This document shows positions 1 through 8,286 of a stretch of 10,668 nucleotides of DNA, piece after piece. The stretch is from Usnea hakonensis. Its lineage: Eukaryota; Ascomycota; Lecanoromycetes; Lecanorales; Parmeliaceae. The translations under genes and the position numbers were made by a program. Location of the stretch: positions 1,215 through 11,882 of the forward strand of contig BLJB01000558.1 in NCBI GenBank assembly GCA_013423325.1, given 5' to 3'. The first letter of the stretch is position 1. The number at the start of each line of letters is the position of its first letter. Below the pieces are notes generated by a model, which was given only the letters and a program-made list of their open reading frames with translations, was not told the origin of the DNA and searched no databases.

Positions 1-75
1 TCGTACGCCTCGTTACCGCTGTCAACCATGGATTGGAATGATCGTCCTTCCATCATCTCATCACTTCTCTCTCTT
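1..75. other. Non-RIP flank at left edge of window
   Basis: This stretch has balanced base composition and many CA and TG dinucleotides (for example around 22-33 and 50-62), unlike everything from about 90 to 5840. It therefore lies outside the mutated repeat block or belongs to a sequence that RIP did not reach. Short reading frames cross it: + frame 1 is open from the edge to a TAA near 100, and the minus strand has an ATG-initiated frame (ATG near 56) running off the edge behind a TATA-like sequence. Fifty-odd bases are too few to decide between a host gene end and an unrelated repeat, so no product is assigned. Confidence 0.6.
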
Positions 76-199
76 TATATATTCATTATAAGGATTTAAA
101 AAGGTCGAAAAAAGACTATTCTCTACTAAAGGCTTAATAAAAAATATTATAGAAATAGGATATTATTCTAAAAATAATAAAGACGACCTCGTACTTTTA

Positions 200-690
200 T
201 TTTAGATTATATCTAAGTTCTCCCTATTTTCTAAAAAGCCCTTTATAGTACTAGATATATTATATAGCTAAGAAAAAAGGTATTAAGTACCTCTTCTAAT
301 TAATATTAATATTATAGAATACTACTTTATTAATAAGAGGATAATTTTAATTATATATATTATATTTAAAATCTTATTTATACCTCTTTTTAAGTCTCGA
401 TATATATACGGGTATAATAGTAATATATTAAAGACTTCTATTATTTATCTACTTTTATTTAATCTCGAATTTAATAGTTATAAGGAATTAACTATCTTTA
501 TACTTATTATTAATTTAGAATAATATACTATTATTCTTAATAAGCCCTAGATAAACCGATATAAAGTCTTACTTAATATATAGTCCGACTCGATAATTTT
601 TCTACTAATAATAAGGCTAGTCTAAAAGTATAAATTATTAAAATCTTATCTATTCTATTTATTTTTAGAGTTTTTTAGAGGGAACGATCT
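200..690 (+). pseudogene. Ty3/gypsy protease (retropepsin) remnant
   Basis: Codons starting at 383 (frame 2) read in the style of the fungal Ty3 protease region, including a stretch near 540-600 matching the usual 'W-L-x-K-H/Q' segment that precedes the link to reverse transcriptase, with the Trp codon now TAG. The catalytic Asp-Ser/Thr-Gly triad should lie near 300-320, where the frame reads Leu-Ile-Asn-Ile-Asn; the Asp has apparently become Asn by G-to-A change. This is the weakest domain call in the element, because it rests on position and overall resemblance more than on an intact motif. The frame differs from that of the downstream reverse transcriptase, so an indel lies between about 620 and 800. 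Confidence 0.6.
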
Positions 691-789
691 TTAATAGAAG
701 AAGAGTCTTTTACTATATATAGTATAAATATAAATATCTTTAGTCTCTTTACTTATTAGATAAAAGTTAAAAAAATATAATTATTTATT

Positions 790-1870
790 ATATTTATAAA
801 AGATATTTACGCCCTTATCCTAATTAATTAAAAAGACTATCTAGATACTCTAGAAGTAAACGCTATAGAAGCGCCTAAGGTAGATTTTAAAATAGTTTAG
901 AAAAAGCTTCTTTCTAAATACTAGAACTTTTAAAATATCTTTAATTATATCTAAACTAATAAACTTCCTTTTTACTAATTATATAATTATAAAATTAAAC
1001 TTATTTTAGATATAAAGCCTCTATAAAGTAGAATATATTATATATTTTTATATAAGATATAGCGAGTTAAAAAATACCTTACTAAAAATCTCTCTAAAGA
1101 ATTTATTATATTTAGCTAAGCTCTATATATATTATTAATCCTCTTTATATTAAAATCTAATAATAATTTATAATTTTATATAGATTATTAAAAGTTAAAT
1201 ACTTTTATTAAGTATAATTAATATCCCCTTTCTCTAATAAAGAAGGTTATTAAAAAGATTATAGAATATAAATATTTTACTCGCCTAGATATTATTATAA
1301 TATTTAATAAATTTAGAATAGATTCTAAAAATAAGAATTTAACTATTTTTATAATAGCTCTAGAATTATATAAATATAAAGTCCTTCTATTTAGATTAAT
1401 TAATAGACTAAGCTCTTTCTAGTAATATATTAATAAGATATTATAGAAATTTCTTAATAATTTCTATTAAGTCTATTTTAATAATATTTTTATCTATAGT
1501 AAATTAAAGAAAGAGTATTAAGACTATATTTAAAAAGTACTCTCTTATTTTTAGAATACTAGTCTATAAATAGATATTAAAAAGTATAAATTTAATATAG
1601 AAAAAATAGTTTTTTTAGATATTATTATATTAGGCGAAAGGTTTCGAATAGATTCTAAAAAAATAGAAACTATTATTAAATAGCTTTCTCCTATAAATCT
1701 AAAAAAGATATAAGACTTTATTAGACTTACTAACTTCTATAAATATTTTATTTATAAGTTCTTAAAGTTAATAAAGCCCTTAGTATAATTTATTAAAAAG
1801 GATATCCTATTCGTATAGAATAAGGTCTATTTAGAAGCTTTTAAGAATCTTAAAAAATAAGTAGTAAATA
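790..1870 (+). pseudogene. Ty3/gypsy reverse transcriptase remnant
   Basis: Reverse transcriptase copies element RNA into DNA. Frame 1 gives a full set of degraded Ty3 motifs: the region around 1150-1230 resembling 'K-P-G-G-G-L-R-F-C-V-D-Y-R-x-L-N', the 'Y-F-T-R-L-D-I' block at 1273-1293 in which the first catalytic Asp (1288-1290) survives, and the 'V-Y-x-D-D-I' box at 1471-1488, which now reads Val-Tyr-Phe-Asn-Asn-Ile. Both box aspartates became Asn through TG-to-TA changes, so the enzyme is dead twice over in addition to its stops. The motif 'F-I-x-L-T-N-F-Y-K-Y-F-I' near 1719-1755 marks the end of the thumb/connection. There is no frame break across the domain. Confidence 0.92.
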
Positions 1871-2430
1871 CTTTAATACTAAAGTATTTTAATCTAAAGA
1901 GATAGACTATACTCGAAATAGATACTTTTAATTTCGTTATAAATAGAATCCTATTTTAATATAATAATAAGAGTATATTTTATTCGATAGTTTTCTATAG
2001 TAAAATAATAGTCTTTATAAAGTATAACTATTATATATATAATAAAAAGTCATTAGTAATTATAAAATATTTTAAATATTAGCGCCCTAAACTTAAATAT
2101 ATTAATTTATCTATTTAAGTCTTTACTAATTATTAGGCCCTAAAAACTTTTATAGAAAATAAGAAGCTTATTCGCTATTAGGCTTATTATTTAGATATTC
2201 TATTTAAGTTTAATTTCTAGATAATCTTCTATATAAATAAAAGTAACTCGAAAATAGATATTTTTATTAGAATAGTAAACGCTCGCTCTATAGATTAAAA
2301 GGACGAGAGACTATATTAATAATACTAGATAATTTTAATACTAGATTATATTAATATTTAAGCTATAGAGGAAAAAGCCGGCTTATTTAAATATATTTAT
2401 TAAACTAATAAAGATAATTCTAGATATTAA
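1871..2430 (+). pseudogene. Ty3/gypsy RNase H remnant
   Basis: This domain would remove the RNA template strand during reverse transcription. In frame 1 the first catalytic Asp of the 'E-T-D-A-S' motif is retained at 1921-1923. The 'Y-x-I-Y-D-K-E-L-L-A-I' motif at about 2029-2064 reads Tyr-Ile-Tyr-Asn-Lys-Lys-Ser-Leu-Val-Ile, so its catalytic Glu is Lys (2047-2049). The third Asp, in the 'T-D-H' motif, is Asn (2128-2130) and the His is Tyr (2131-2133). One of three catalytic acidic residues is left. A surviving CA pair at 2051-2052 is one of very few in the element. Confidence 0.85.
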
Positions 2431-3610
2431 GAATATAGAGATATAGTTATTAATAATACTCGTAAACTATATAGTATTAAGCTCGAATAATACTAAGTAG
2501 TAGATAGAGCTCTATTTAAAAGAGGCCTATTATAGATTCTAGACTCCCTCTATACCTTAGTACTTAATAAGGTTTATAATTAACCTTTAAATAGTTATCT
2601 CGAAATAAGATAAATAGTAGATCTTCTATAACGATATTATTATTAGTCTAGCTATATAGTAACTATTAGATAGTATATTATTAATTATTATAATTATTAA
2701 TATAGTAAATTACCTCGGAGTAAAATAAATAGACTACTAGTACTATTATTAATTCTATAAGCCCGATAATAAGATATATCTATAGATTTTATTATTAGTC
2801 TCTCTTTTTCGAAAGGATTTAATACTATATATACTCTTATTTATTACCTTATTAAAGAGAGGTACTATATACTATATTTCTAAAATAATAATAGAATCTT
2901 AATTAAGTTCTTAATATAGATTCTTTTTTAGAACCTATATTATCTTTATAGTTTATTAAGCTTTATTATATTAGATAGAGGATTATAATTTATATCTACC
3001 TTATAGAAGAATCTATATAAAAGATTTAGAATTTAAATTAACCTCTCTATTATCTACTATTTATAAACTAATAAATAAATTAAAAGAGTAAACTAGAATA
3101 TTAAAAGAGGCCTTCAAACTTTCTATAATTATATATAAAATAATTAGGCTAAATAGATCCCTATAATAGAGTTTACTAATAATAATAATACGGCCTCTTT
3201 AATCTTATTTACGTCTTTCTTTATAAATAAAGGATTTAATCCCTATATAAACTTTAATCTTAATATAATAGATTATAAGATTATAAAGGAGAGGCTATAA
3301 GCCTTAAAAGTCGAAGATATTATTAAGAGGATAGAAGAGATCTTAGAATATAATAAGAAATACTTAGAAGCCTTCTAAATCGTAATAGAAAGATAAGTAA
3401 ATAAGTATTATAAAAAAGTCTTATTTAATATTAATAATAAAGTATAATTATCTTCTAAATATATTAATATAATAAGGCCCTATAAGGATCTAGAGAATAA
3501 ATAACTAGATCCCTATAAAATTATCGAGTAAACTCTTACTATCTAGATCTCCCTTATATCTAGTAAATCTATAATATATTTTATTTTTAATATTTATAGA
3601 AGTACCTAGA
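2431..3610 (+). pseudogene. Ty3/gypsy integrase remnant
   Basis: The integrase core inserts element DNA into the genome. Frame 1 shows the zinc-binding half with both Cys of its CxxC turned to Tyr (2686-2688 and 2695-2697). The first catalytic Asp survives in 'S-I-D-F-I' (2785-2787), and so does the second in 'L-D-R-G' (2974-2976). The catalytic Glu of the 'T-E-R-V-N-Q' motif is Lys at 3082-3084. Downstream, 'F-x-N-K-G-F-N-P' (about 3220-3245), 'V-W-L-S-S-K-N-I' (about 3441-3466) and 'G-P-Y-K-I-I-E' (about 3508-3530) follow the C-terminal pattern of fungal Ty3 integrases. The frame changes near 3590-3610 just before the chromodomain linker. Confidence 0.9.
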
Positions 3611-3870
3611 TAACCCTTTTTCTAGATAGTAAAGACCTCTACTAAAGCCGAAGGTCCTACTAAAGAATAACGAGTAGGATATTAATAATATATTAGGTTC
3701 CTACTATTATTATAGTTATTTATAATATAAGGTAAAACAGATAAATATTTTAAAAGATAATAAATAGTATTATATAGATAGTAGCGAGTTTAATAATACT
3801 AAAGAGGTAGTCTAGAAGTTCTATAAATAATACTTAAAGGCTTCTTATTAATATTAGCCCTACTAAAGTA
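3611..3870 (+). pseudogene. C-terminal chromodomain remnant of the gypsy integrase
   Basis: In frame 3 the sequence resumes with a proline-rich linker of the 'N-P-L-P-G-Q' type (about 3615-3632), then a 'N-E-W-D-I-N-N-I-L' block near 3667-3693 with Trp now TAG, then 'L-Q-Y-K-V-K' at about 3720-3737 and 'W-Y-Y-I-D-S-S-E-F-N-N' near 3765-3800. This spacing is that of a chromodomain, which in chromoviruses reads histone marks and steers integration to heterochromatin. A retained CA at 3738-3739 lies inside it. The call rests on motif order by eye; aromatic cage residues cannot be checked reliably after this much mutation. Confidence 0.75.
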
Positions 3871-4414
3871 ATTTCGATTTAATAATATCTCGAATATTAC
3901 GCTATTTAACTACTTTTATAGATTTAAGTTATATAGATCCTTTTTAGAAAATTACGACCGAGGGCGAATCTACTAAAGGCTCTAGCTTTTTAATATCTAT
4001 ATAAAATAAGGTCTACTATATATACTTCTATTATTAATATATATCTAAATACCCTCTAATACTATTTAGTATTAACTTTAGAGTATTATTATCGCTAAGG
4101 GTAGCCTATATTAAAATTACCTTTTAATATTTAACTCTATTTCTTTAGAGAAAGTTTATAAATAAGGCTCTATAAATAAGGTTAGATTCGACTTAGTTCG
4201 GCTTAATAATATCTAGTTAATAGAAGGCCTTTATTTAATAATTTCCTCTCCGCTTCTAAATCGAATATTAAATTATTATTCTATACTAAAATACCTTTTT
4301 TATTAACTATTTTACTAATTTATAACTAAATCGCTTTATATTAGAAGCCTTAAAAAGGTATAATATTATATATATAATAAATATCGTCTCTTAAGGTATA
4401 TAAATATACCTTTT
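3871..4414 (+). other. Gypsy 3' untranslated stretch
   Basis: About 540 bases between the chromodomain and the polypurine tract show no coding motif I recognise and are fully RIP-mutated. An imperfect tandem direct repeat (tataaataaggct / tataaataaggtt) lies at about 4158-4185. A perfect 8-bp inverted repeat with a 4-base loop sits at 4393-4412 (AAGGTATA ... TATACCTT), only a few bases before the G tract. Such long 3' UTRs occur in fungal Ty3 elements, but captured or inserted DNA here cannot be excluded. Confidence 0.5.
4393..4412. repeat. Short perfect inverted repeat before the polypurine tract
   Basis: Arms 4393-4400 and 4405-4412 are exact reverse complements around the loop TAAA. In such AT-rich DNA short palindromes are expected by chance, but the arms contain paired G and C and the position directly ahead of the G run is suggestive of a structured 3' end. 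Confidence 0.5.
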
Positions 4415-4426
4415 AAGGGGGGGGGG
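4415..4426 (+). other. Polypurine tract (AA plus ten G) of the gypsy element
   Basis: Two A and ten consecutive G end exactly where the LTR-like sequence begins. In LTR retrotransposons this purine run resists RNase H and primes plus-strand DNA synthesis. It has survived RIP because it contains no CpA on either strand. The run length could be slightly wrong, as sequencing of long G tracts is error-prone. Confidence 0.8.
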
Positions 4427-4587
4427 TAATATTATAAGTATAACTACTTATAAGGCTAATATAGAGCTAAAGGAGATATATAATCTTCTTTCTATTCGAG
4501 TTTAGCGCCTTAGTACCTCTCTACCTATATATCTTTCTTATATCTATATATAGATTTTACCTCCTCATTAATTAAATCCTCGTTACA
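4427..4587 (+). repeat. 3' LTR of the gypsy element
   Basis: It begins immediately after the polypurine tract with taatattata, which is what a TGATGTCA-type fungal Ty3 LTR start becomes after CA/TG loss. It ends near 4581-4587 at a CCTCGTTACA-like end with a surviving terminal CA. The resulting 161 bp is within the size range of fungal Ty3 LTRs. No second copy lies in the window because the 5' end of the element is missing, so the 3' boundary is inferred from the end pattern only. Confidence 0.6.
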
Positions 4588-4680
4588 TACTACTATTAAT
4601 ATTAGTCTAGTTATAGTTCTAATACTAAGCTACTAAATAGTAAAAGTAATCGTTTCTACTAAAATCTTATTATAATAATT
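4588..4680 (+). repeat. Probable 3' part of the copia 5' LTR
   Basis: The stretch between the gypsy LTR end and the copia primer-binding site must hold the end of the copia 5' LTR. An ataata at 4672-4677, a plausible mutated TAACA-type end, falls a few bases before the primer-binding site. At about 90 bp it is probably incomplete, which would fit the gypsy element having landed inside the copia LTR. With no second copy to align to, the limits are inferred. Confidence 0.4.
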
Positions 4681-4682
4681 AA

Positions 4683-4699
4683 TAGGTTATAAGCCCGAT
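4683..4699 (+). other. Copia primer-binding site matching initiator tRNA-Met
   Basis: The sequence TAGGTTATAAGCCCGAT differs from TGGGTTATGAGCCC, the complement of the initiator tRNA-Met anticodon arm, only by two TG-to-TA changes over the first 14 bases. Copia-type elements are known to prime from an internally cleaved initiator tRNA half, so this fits family, position and orientation. It fixes the copia element on the + strand and sets the LTR end just upstream. Confidence 0.75.
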
Positions 4700-5845
4700 T
4701 AGCTATTAACTAGATTATATTATTTCTCTATATTATTATAGATAAGACTCTTATTTCTAATAATATTATAGACTACTATATAGCTATTAAAGAGCTAATT
4801 AAGTTAACTAAAAGAAAAAATATATTACTATTATCTAAAGGGAATAATATATCCGCTAGTATAATACTATTAGTATTATTAATAAGAGACCTAAATATAA
4901 AAAGAGAGATAAGATTAGTATTCTATAGATTAATAAAATCTATTCGTAAAGAAGATAATAAATTAAATAAAAATAATAGCTATATTAAGTCTAGTATTAA
5001 CCTTAGAAAGAATCTACCCTTATTATTATTTACTAAACTATTAATAAAGATATCTATATTAAAGGCTTATAATTACTATATATAGATCTAGATATATAAA
5101 TATCTCTTTAGATTATAAGAAATAATAGATTAATTAAATAGTAATATTTCTAAGCCCGAAATAAAGAGAGCTACTATAAAGTAGTAATAAATTAATATCT
5201 AAATAATAATAATAATTACTAATAGCGTAAAGGATATTTAGATAACTTATTTAAAATATATTAATAATATATAGAAGGTATAGAAAGAGCTTAAAAGGCT
5301 ATATAATACAAATAGAAAAAAACGTCTTCTAATAATATTTACTAAATTTATTAGCTACTAAAAATTAGTTAATTAAATTATTAATATTATAGCTATAGAT
5401 TTTAGAACGAAACGCGATTAGATTATAGATATAAGGTCTAAATTAGTACTTATAGATAAAGTATTAGTATTAGTCCTTATTAACGTCTATAAAGAATCCG
5501 AATATAATATAGCGAAATATATACTCGAAAAAGAAGACGTCCCTATATTATAATAAATTATTATAGAGCTCCGAAATATAGAGTAGAATAAATTAGCTAA
5601 AGATATAGTACTAGCTATTTATTAGAGCTATAGTAATTATTCTAGAGTAAAAGAAAGAACTAATAGTAGAGGTTAAAAAGATTATAGTATATACTAATAT
5701 TATAATTATAATAAGTATAGTTATCTAAAATATAACTATAAGAACCCCGTAAAACCGGTTACTATAAATATAAGTACTTAAGTTACTTCTAAAATCTAGA
5801 AAGATAAGAAGATATAAGGGACTAGATAGAAATCTAAATAATATG
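4700..5845 (+). pseudogene. Copia gag remnant with destroyed CCHC zinc knuckle
   Basis: Gag packages the element RNA. In frame 1, a 'L-K-G-x-N-Y-Y-x-W' like block starts at 5059, typical of copia Gag of the UBN2/Retrotran_gag_2 type, with Trp as TAG. The knuckle lies at 5698-5739: the expected spacing C-x2-C-x4-H-x4-C is kept exactly, but all four metal ligands are now Tyr (5698, 5707, 5722, 5737), as produced by TGC/TGT-to-TAC/TAT and CAT/CAC-to-TAT/TAC. The original ATG is not identifiable; an in-frame segment rich in Lys, Asn and Arg upstream of 5059 is probably the N-terminal part. The frame changes near 5846-5851. Confidence 0.85.
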
Positions 5846-6127
5846 TGAATTCAAGTATTAACTAAATATTACTATGAAGAAGATCTAATTATAAGTAGTT
5901 ATGGGAGTTCTCATAAATAAACTTCGAAGTTAACGGAAATAAGGCTAAGTCTAATCGAGCTAGCCTACGCTCTCCATTATTCTAGTAAGAAACGGAGAAG
6001 AAAAGAGTAGTTATAATATGAGACTATAATAGAAGGTTAAGAAAGATATAAAAAAAAATATAACGAGTACGCGAAAACTACTAATAATAGTAATAATATA
6101 AATAATAATAGTAATAACGAATCCGCA
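5844..6127 (+). other. Patch of low RIP density inside the copia element
   Basis: Within this stretch CA or TG survives at about 5844-5847, 5852, 5874, 5902, 5912, 5975, 6019 and 6126, whereas the kilobases on either side have almost none. Frame 2 is correspondingly better preserved and reads into the protease without a shift, giving a Lys/Glu-rich helical-looking segment and then an Asn/Ser-rich linker encoded by AAT/AGT repeats (6086-6119). It may be a family-variable gag-protease linker with no closely matching partner copy when RIP acted, or a captured segment. Confidence 0.6.
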
Positions 6128-6600
6128 ATATAAGATAGCGCGTAGATAGCTAGATTAAGAGTCGATAAAGAGAGTAGTAATAAGAGTAGTAGTAAAAATC
6201 TATCTTATTATAGTATACTAATAGCTAGGATAAGATATCTAGTTAAATTTTAGAGACTAAAAAAGACTACTAATAATAAAAAATAGTTAATTAACTTAGA
6301 TACGATTTACTATATAACTCTATATAAAGATTAATTTATTAATATAAAGCCTTATCGAGATATAGTTAAATTTAATAATAATAATAAACTCTCTATAATA
6401 GAAAGAGAAATAATTTATATCGTATTTTTAGAATAAGTATAAATAATATAAAACGTACTATATATACCTAGTATAGAGTATAATCTACTATTAATAATAG
6501 CCCTAAATAGAAAGAGTTTTAAGATACGCTTTAGAGACTAAAGTATTAAAATAATTAATATTACTATTAGTAGAGTAATAGTAAGAGAGGGAGTTTATAA
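5852..6600 (+). pseudogene. Copia protease remnant and its Asn/Ser-rich leader
   Basis: Frame 2 reads from 5852 through an Asn/Ser linker into the aspartic protease. The catalytic motif 'D-S-G-A/T-T-x-H-M-T' is at 6293-6319 and now reads Asn-Leu-Asp-Thr-Ile-Tyr-Tyr-Ile-Thr: Asp to Asn (6293-6295), Ser to Leu by TCA-to-TTA, Gly to Asp, His to Tyr. Further on, 'V-L-Y-V-P-x-x-x-Y-N-L-L' is clear near 6450-6490 as Val-Leu-Tyr-Ile-Pro. The protease would have cut the Gag-Pol precursor; here the active-site Asp is lost. Confidence 0.85.
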
Positions 6601-7620
6601 TAATCTATACTAGTTAATTAAGTCGACCTCTAATAAGGCGTTTATTATTAATAAAACTCCTCTAAATATTATTTTAGAAATAACTAAAGAAGAAAAAGAG
6701 ATAAGAGTATTTAAAAGACTTTATAAATAATTTAGTTACTCTAGAGCGTACTATTTAAAAGACTTATATCTCTTTACTAAAAAAGTAGAGGTAATAATAT
6801 TATTACCTTATTTCTAATATAATATATATAACTAAAGTAAGATATTATAAATAATTAATAGATAAAGTTATTTAAAAGAAACTAGGTCGAGTATAAAAAT
6901 ATAAGCTAATTTCTAAAAACTATATCTTATTAATAATATTATTTATAGATATAAATAGTTTAGTTTAATAATTAATAAGACTATTAATTAGTTATTAGTA
7001 AAACTAATCTCTAATAAAAAAGGCGTAAGTAGATTCCTATTAAAAGTAGTATTTACCGTTAATAAAGAAAGTATAAAAAATAGAAAAGATCTAAATACTA
7101 TACTAGTAATAATAATAAGGACTAATAATATATAGAAGTATCTTACTATAAAAGACGAACTTAAAATCTATAATATTATCCTTAAAATAATATCTATCTA
7201 TACTTATTACTAGATTAGAATTATAGAATAGTTTAATAGAATAATTAGTAATATTATAAGAGTTATACTTAATTAGTTAGAACTATCTATAAGCTTCTAG
7301 TTAGAGGTATACCTATATAGAAACTACTTTAAAAACTAACTATTATATAATCTTAGAGGAAGTACGATAATATATAAAAAGAAATATTTAAAAAAGCTAG
7401 ATCTTAGTAAAAAGAGGACTTTTAGATATATATATTTAATATATATATTTAAGAAGATAAAAGAAAGTAAGCTATACCCTTATAAATATAAGGGAATCTA
7501 TATTAGATATCTTTTATCGACTTAGTACTATATATATAATTTATAAAAGAATTATTTAATATTTCCTATTTTAATAAAGTTCTATAAAGATTAAAAGGAA
7601 GTCGATTTATTAAATTAATT
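6601..7620 (+). pseudogene. Copia integrase remnant
   Basis: The zinc-binding H-x4-H...C-x2-C is recognisable at 6722-6739 ('H-E-R-F-G-H', now Tyr-Lys-stop-Phe-Ser-Tyr) and 6818-6829 (CxxC, now TyrxxTyr); all four ligands have become Tyr. Of the catalytic triad, the first Asp ('A-D-F-W') is Asn at 6908-6910, the second ('R-T-D-N-A') is Asn at 7124-7126, and the Glu ('G-I-A-E-R-L-N-R') survives at 7226-7228. A 'F-G-C-x-x-Y' type block and 'G-I-Y-I-G-Y-L' (about 7493-7515) mark the C-terminal region. The whole domain stays in frame 2 without indels. Confidence 0.92.
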
Positions 7621-8286
7621 AGATTTTCTTTAATTATATAATATTCTTCGAATAGATATTAATCTACTACCTTCTAAAGTTATTAAAGGCGCCTAAGACG
7701 TATTATTTATTATATCTAATAATATATTAAACGATAATAATAATCTAAATAATATTATAGGGTCTAAGATATCTATATTATTATTATTAAAAAATTTATA
7801 AAATAAGAATATTAAAGATTTTAAAGTAGAAGAAGAGTTCTTTAAAAGATCTTTATCTTTAATAATTAATTTAGATAAAAATATATTTAATCTAGTTAGT
7901 ATAATACTATTATTAGCTTCTAAACTAGAAGAGATTAGAAATCTCTCTTTTTTAAATATTAAAAATATTCTATTAAATATAGAATTATTTTAAAATACTA
8001 ATAACGCGTCTATAGACCCTTTTATATTACTTCTCTCTAAACTAGCTATAATATAATTATCTATATATTAGTCTATCTCTATAATAATTATATTATCGCG
8101 CCTATAGAGAAGAAAAAAAGAGTATAATTTATATATATTTTATAAATAATTTAATAATAGGGTATAGTTAGCTACTATAATAATTAATCTATAAATATAT
8201 TATAAGGCTATTATAGGACTATATATATATTAATAGAAACTCGCTATTACTAAATAACTTTATAATCTTATTACTATAGATATATA
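7621..8286 (+). pseudogene. Copia integrase-to-reverse transcriptase linker
   Basis: Frame 2 remains continuous from integrase to reverse transcriptase with stops only at TAA/TAG. The middle is low in recognisable motifs, rich in Asn, Leu, Ile and charged residues, as expected for the variable linker of copia polyproteins. Its end, about 8195-8286, resembles the conserved lead-in to copia reverse transcriptase ('W-K-x-A-M-x-K-E-L-Y-N-L'), with Trp replaced by a stop codon. Confidence 0.75.

Larger units (their letters stand above)
76..4587 (+). mobile_element. Ty3/gypsy chromovirus relic, 5'-truncated and RIP-mutated
   Basis: The domain order protease, reverse transcriptase, RNase H, integrase, chromodomain, polypurine tract, LTR is that of fungal chromodomain-bearing Ty3/gypsy elements. 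There is no 5' LTR, primer-binding site or recognisable gag: recognisable coding begins near the protease about 120 bases after the composition change. The frame is littered with TAA and TAG, but indels are rare. One frame (codons starting at positions 1, 4, 7...) runs from about 790 to 3590 without a shift. The protease lies one frame over and the chromodomain two, so at least two small indels exist. Almost no CA or TG remains. The left boundary is set by composition change, not by an LTR end, and is approximate. Confidence 0.9.

Noticed and set aside
1..57. Minus-strand frame reading Met-Val-Asp-Ser-Gly-Asn-Glu-Ala-Tyr, resembling a retropepsin Asp-Ser-Gly motif of an unmutated element.
   Set aside because: Only about 19 codons after the first ATG are available before the window edge, and a + strand frame is equally open. 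Three residues are not enough to call a protease.
1270..1870. Active retrotransposon polymerase.
   Set aside because: Several in-frame stops and loss of both aspartates of the catalytic box rule out activity.
120..4400. Regularly spaced AT-rich repeats suggesting a CRISPR array or centromeric satellite.
   Set aside because: No unit repeats with constant spacing; the low complexity comes from RIP acting on coding sequence, as shown by the continuous retrotransposon frames.
4417..4426. The ten-G run as a pure sequencing artefact.
   Set aside because: Its position exactly between the element 3' UTR and an LTR-like start matches a polypurine tract; only its exact length is doubtful.
4624..4635. 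A 12-base identity, actaagctacta, shared with 10120-10131, considered as evidence for paired copia LTRs.
   Set aside because: The flanks do not align, and the second copy lies inside the RNase H coding remnant, so it is a chance match in low-complexity sequence.
5852..6290. A surviving host gene captured in the low-RIP patch.
   Set aside because: The frame flows directly into the copia protease without interruption and has the Asn/Ser-rich, charged composition of a gag-protease linker; no host-protein motif was recognised.
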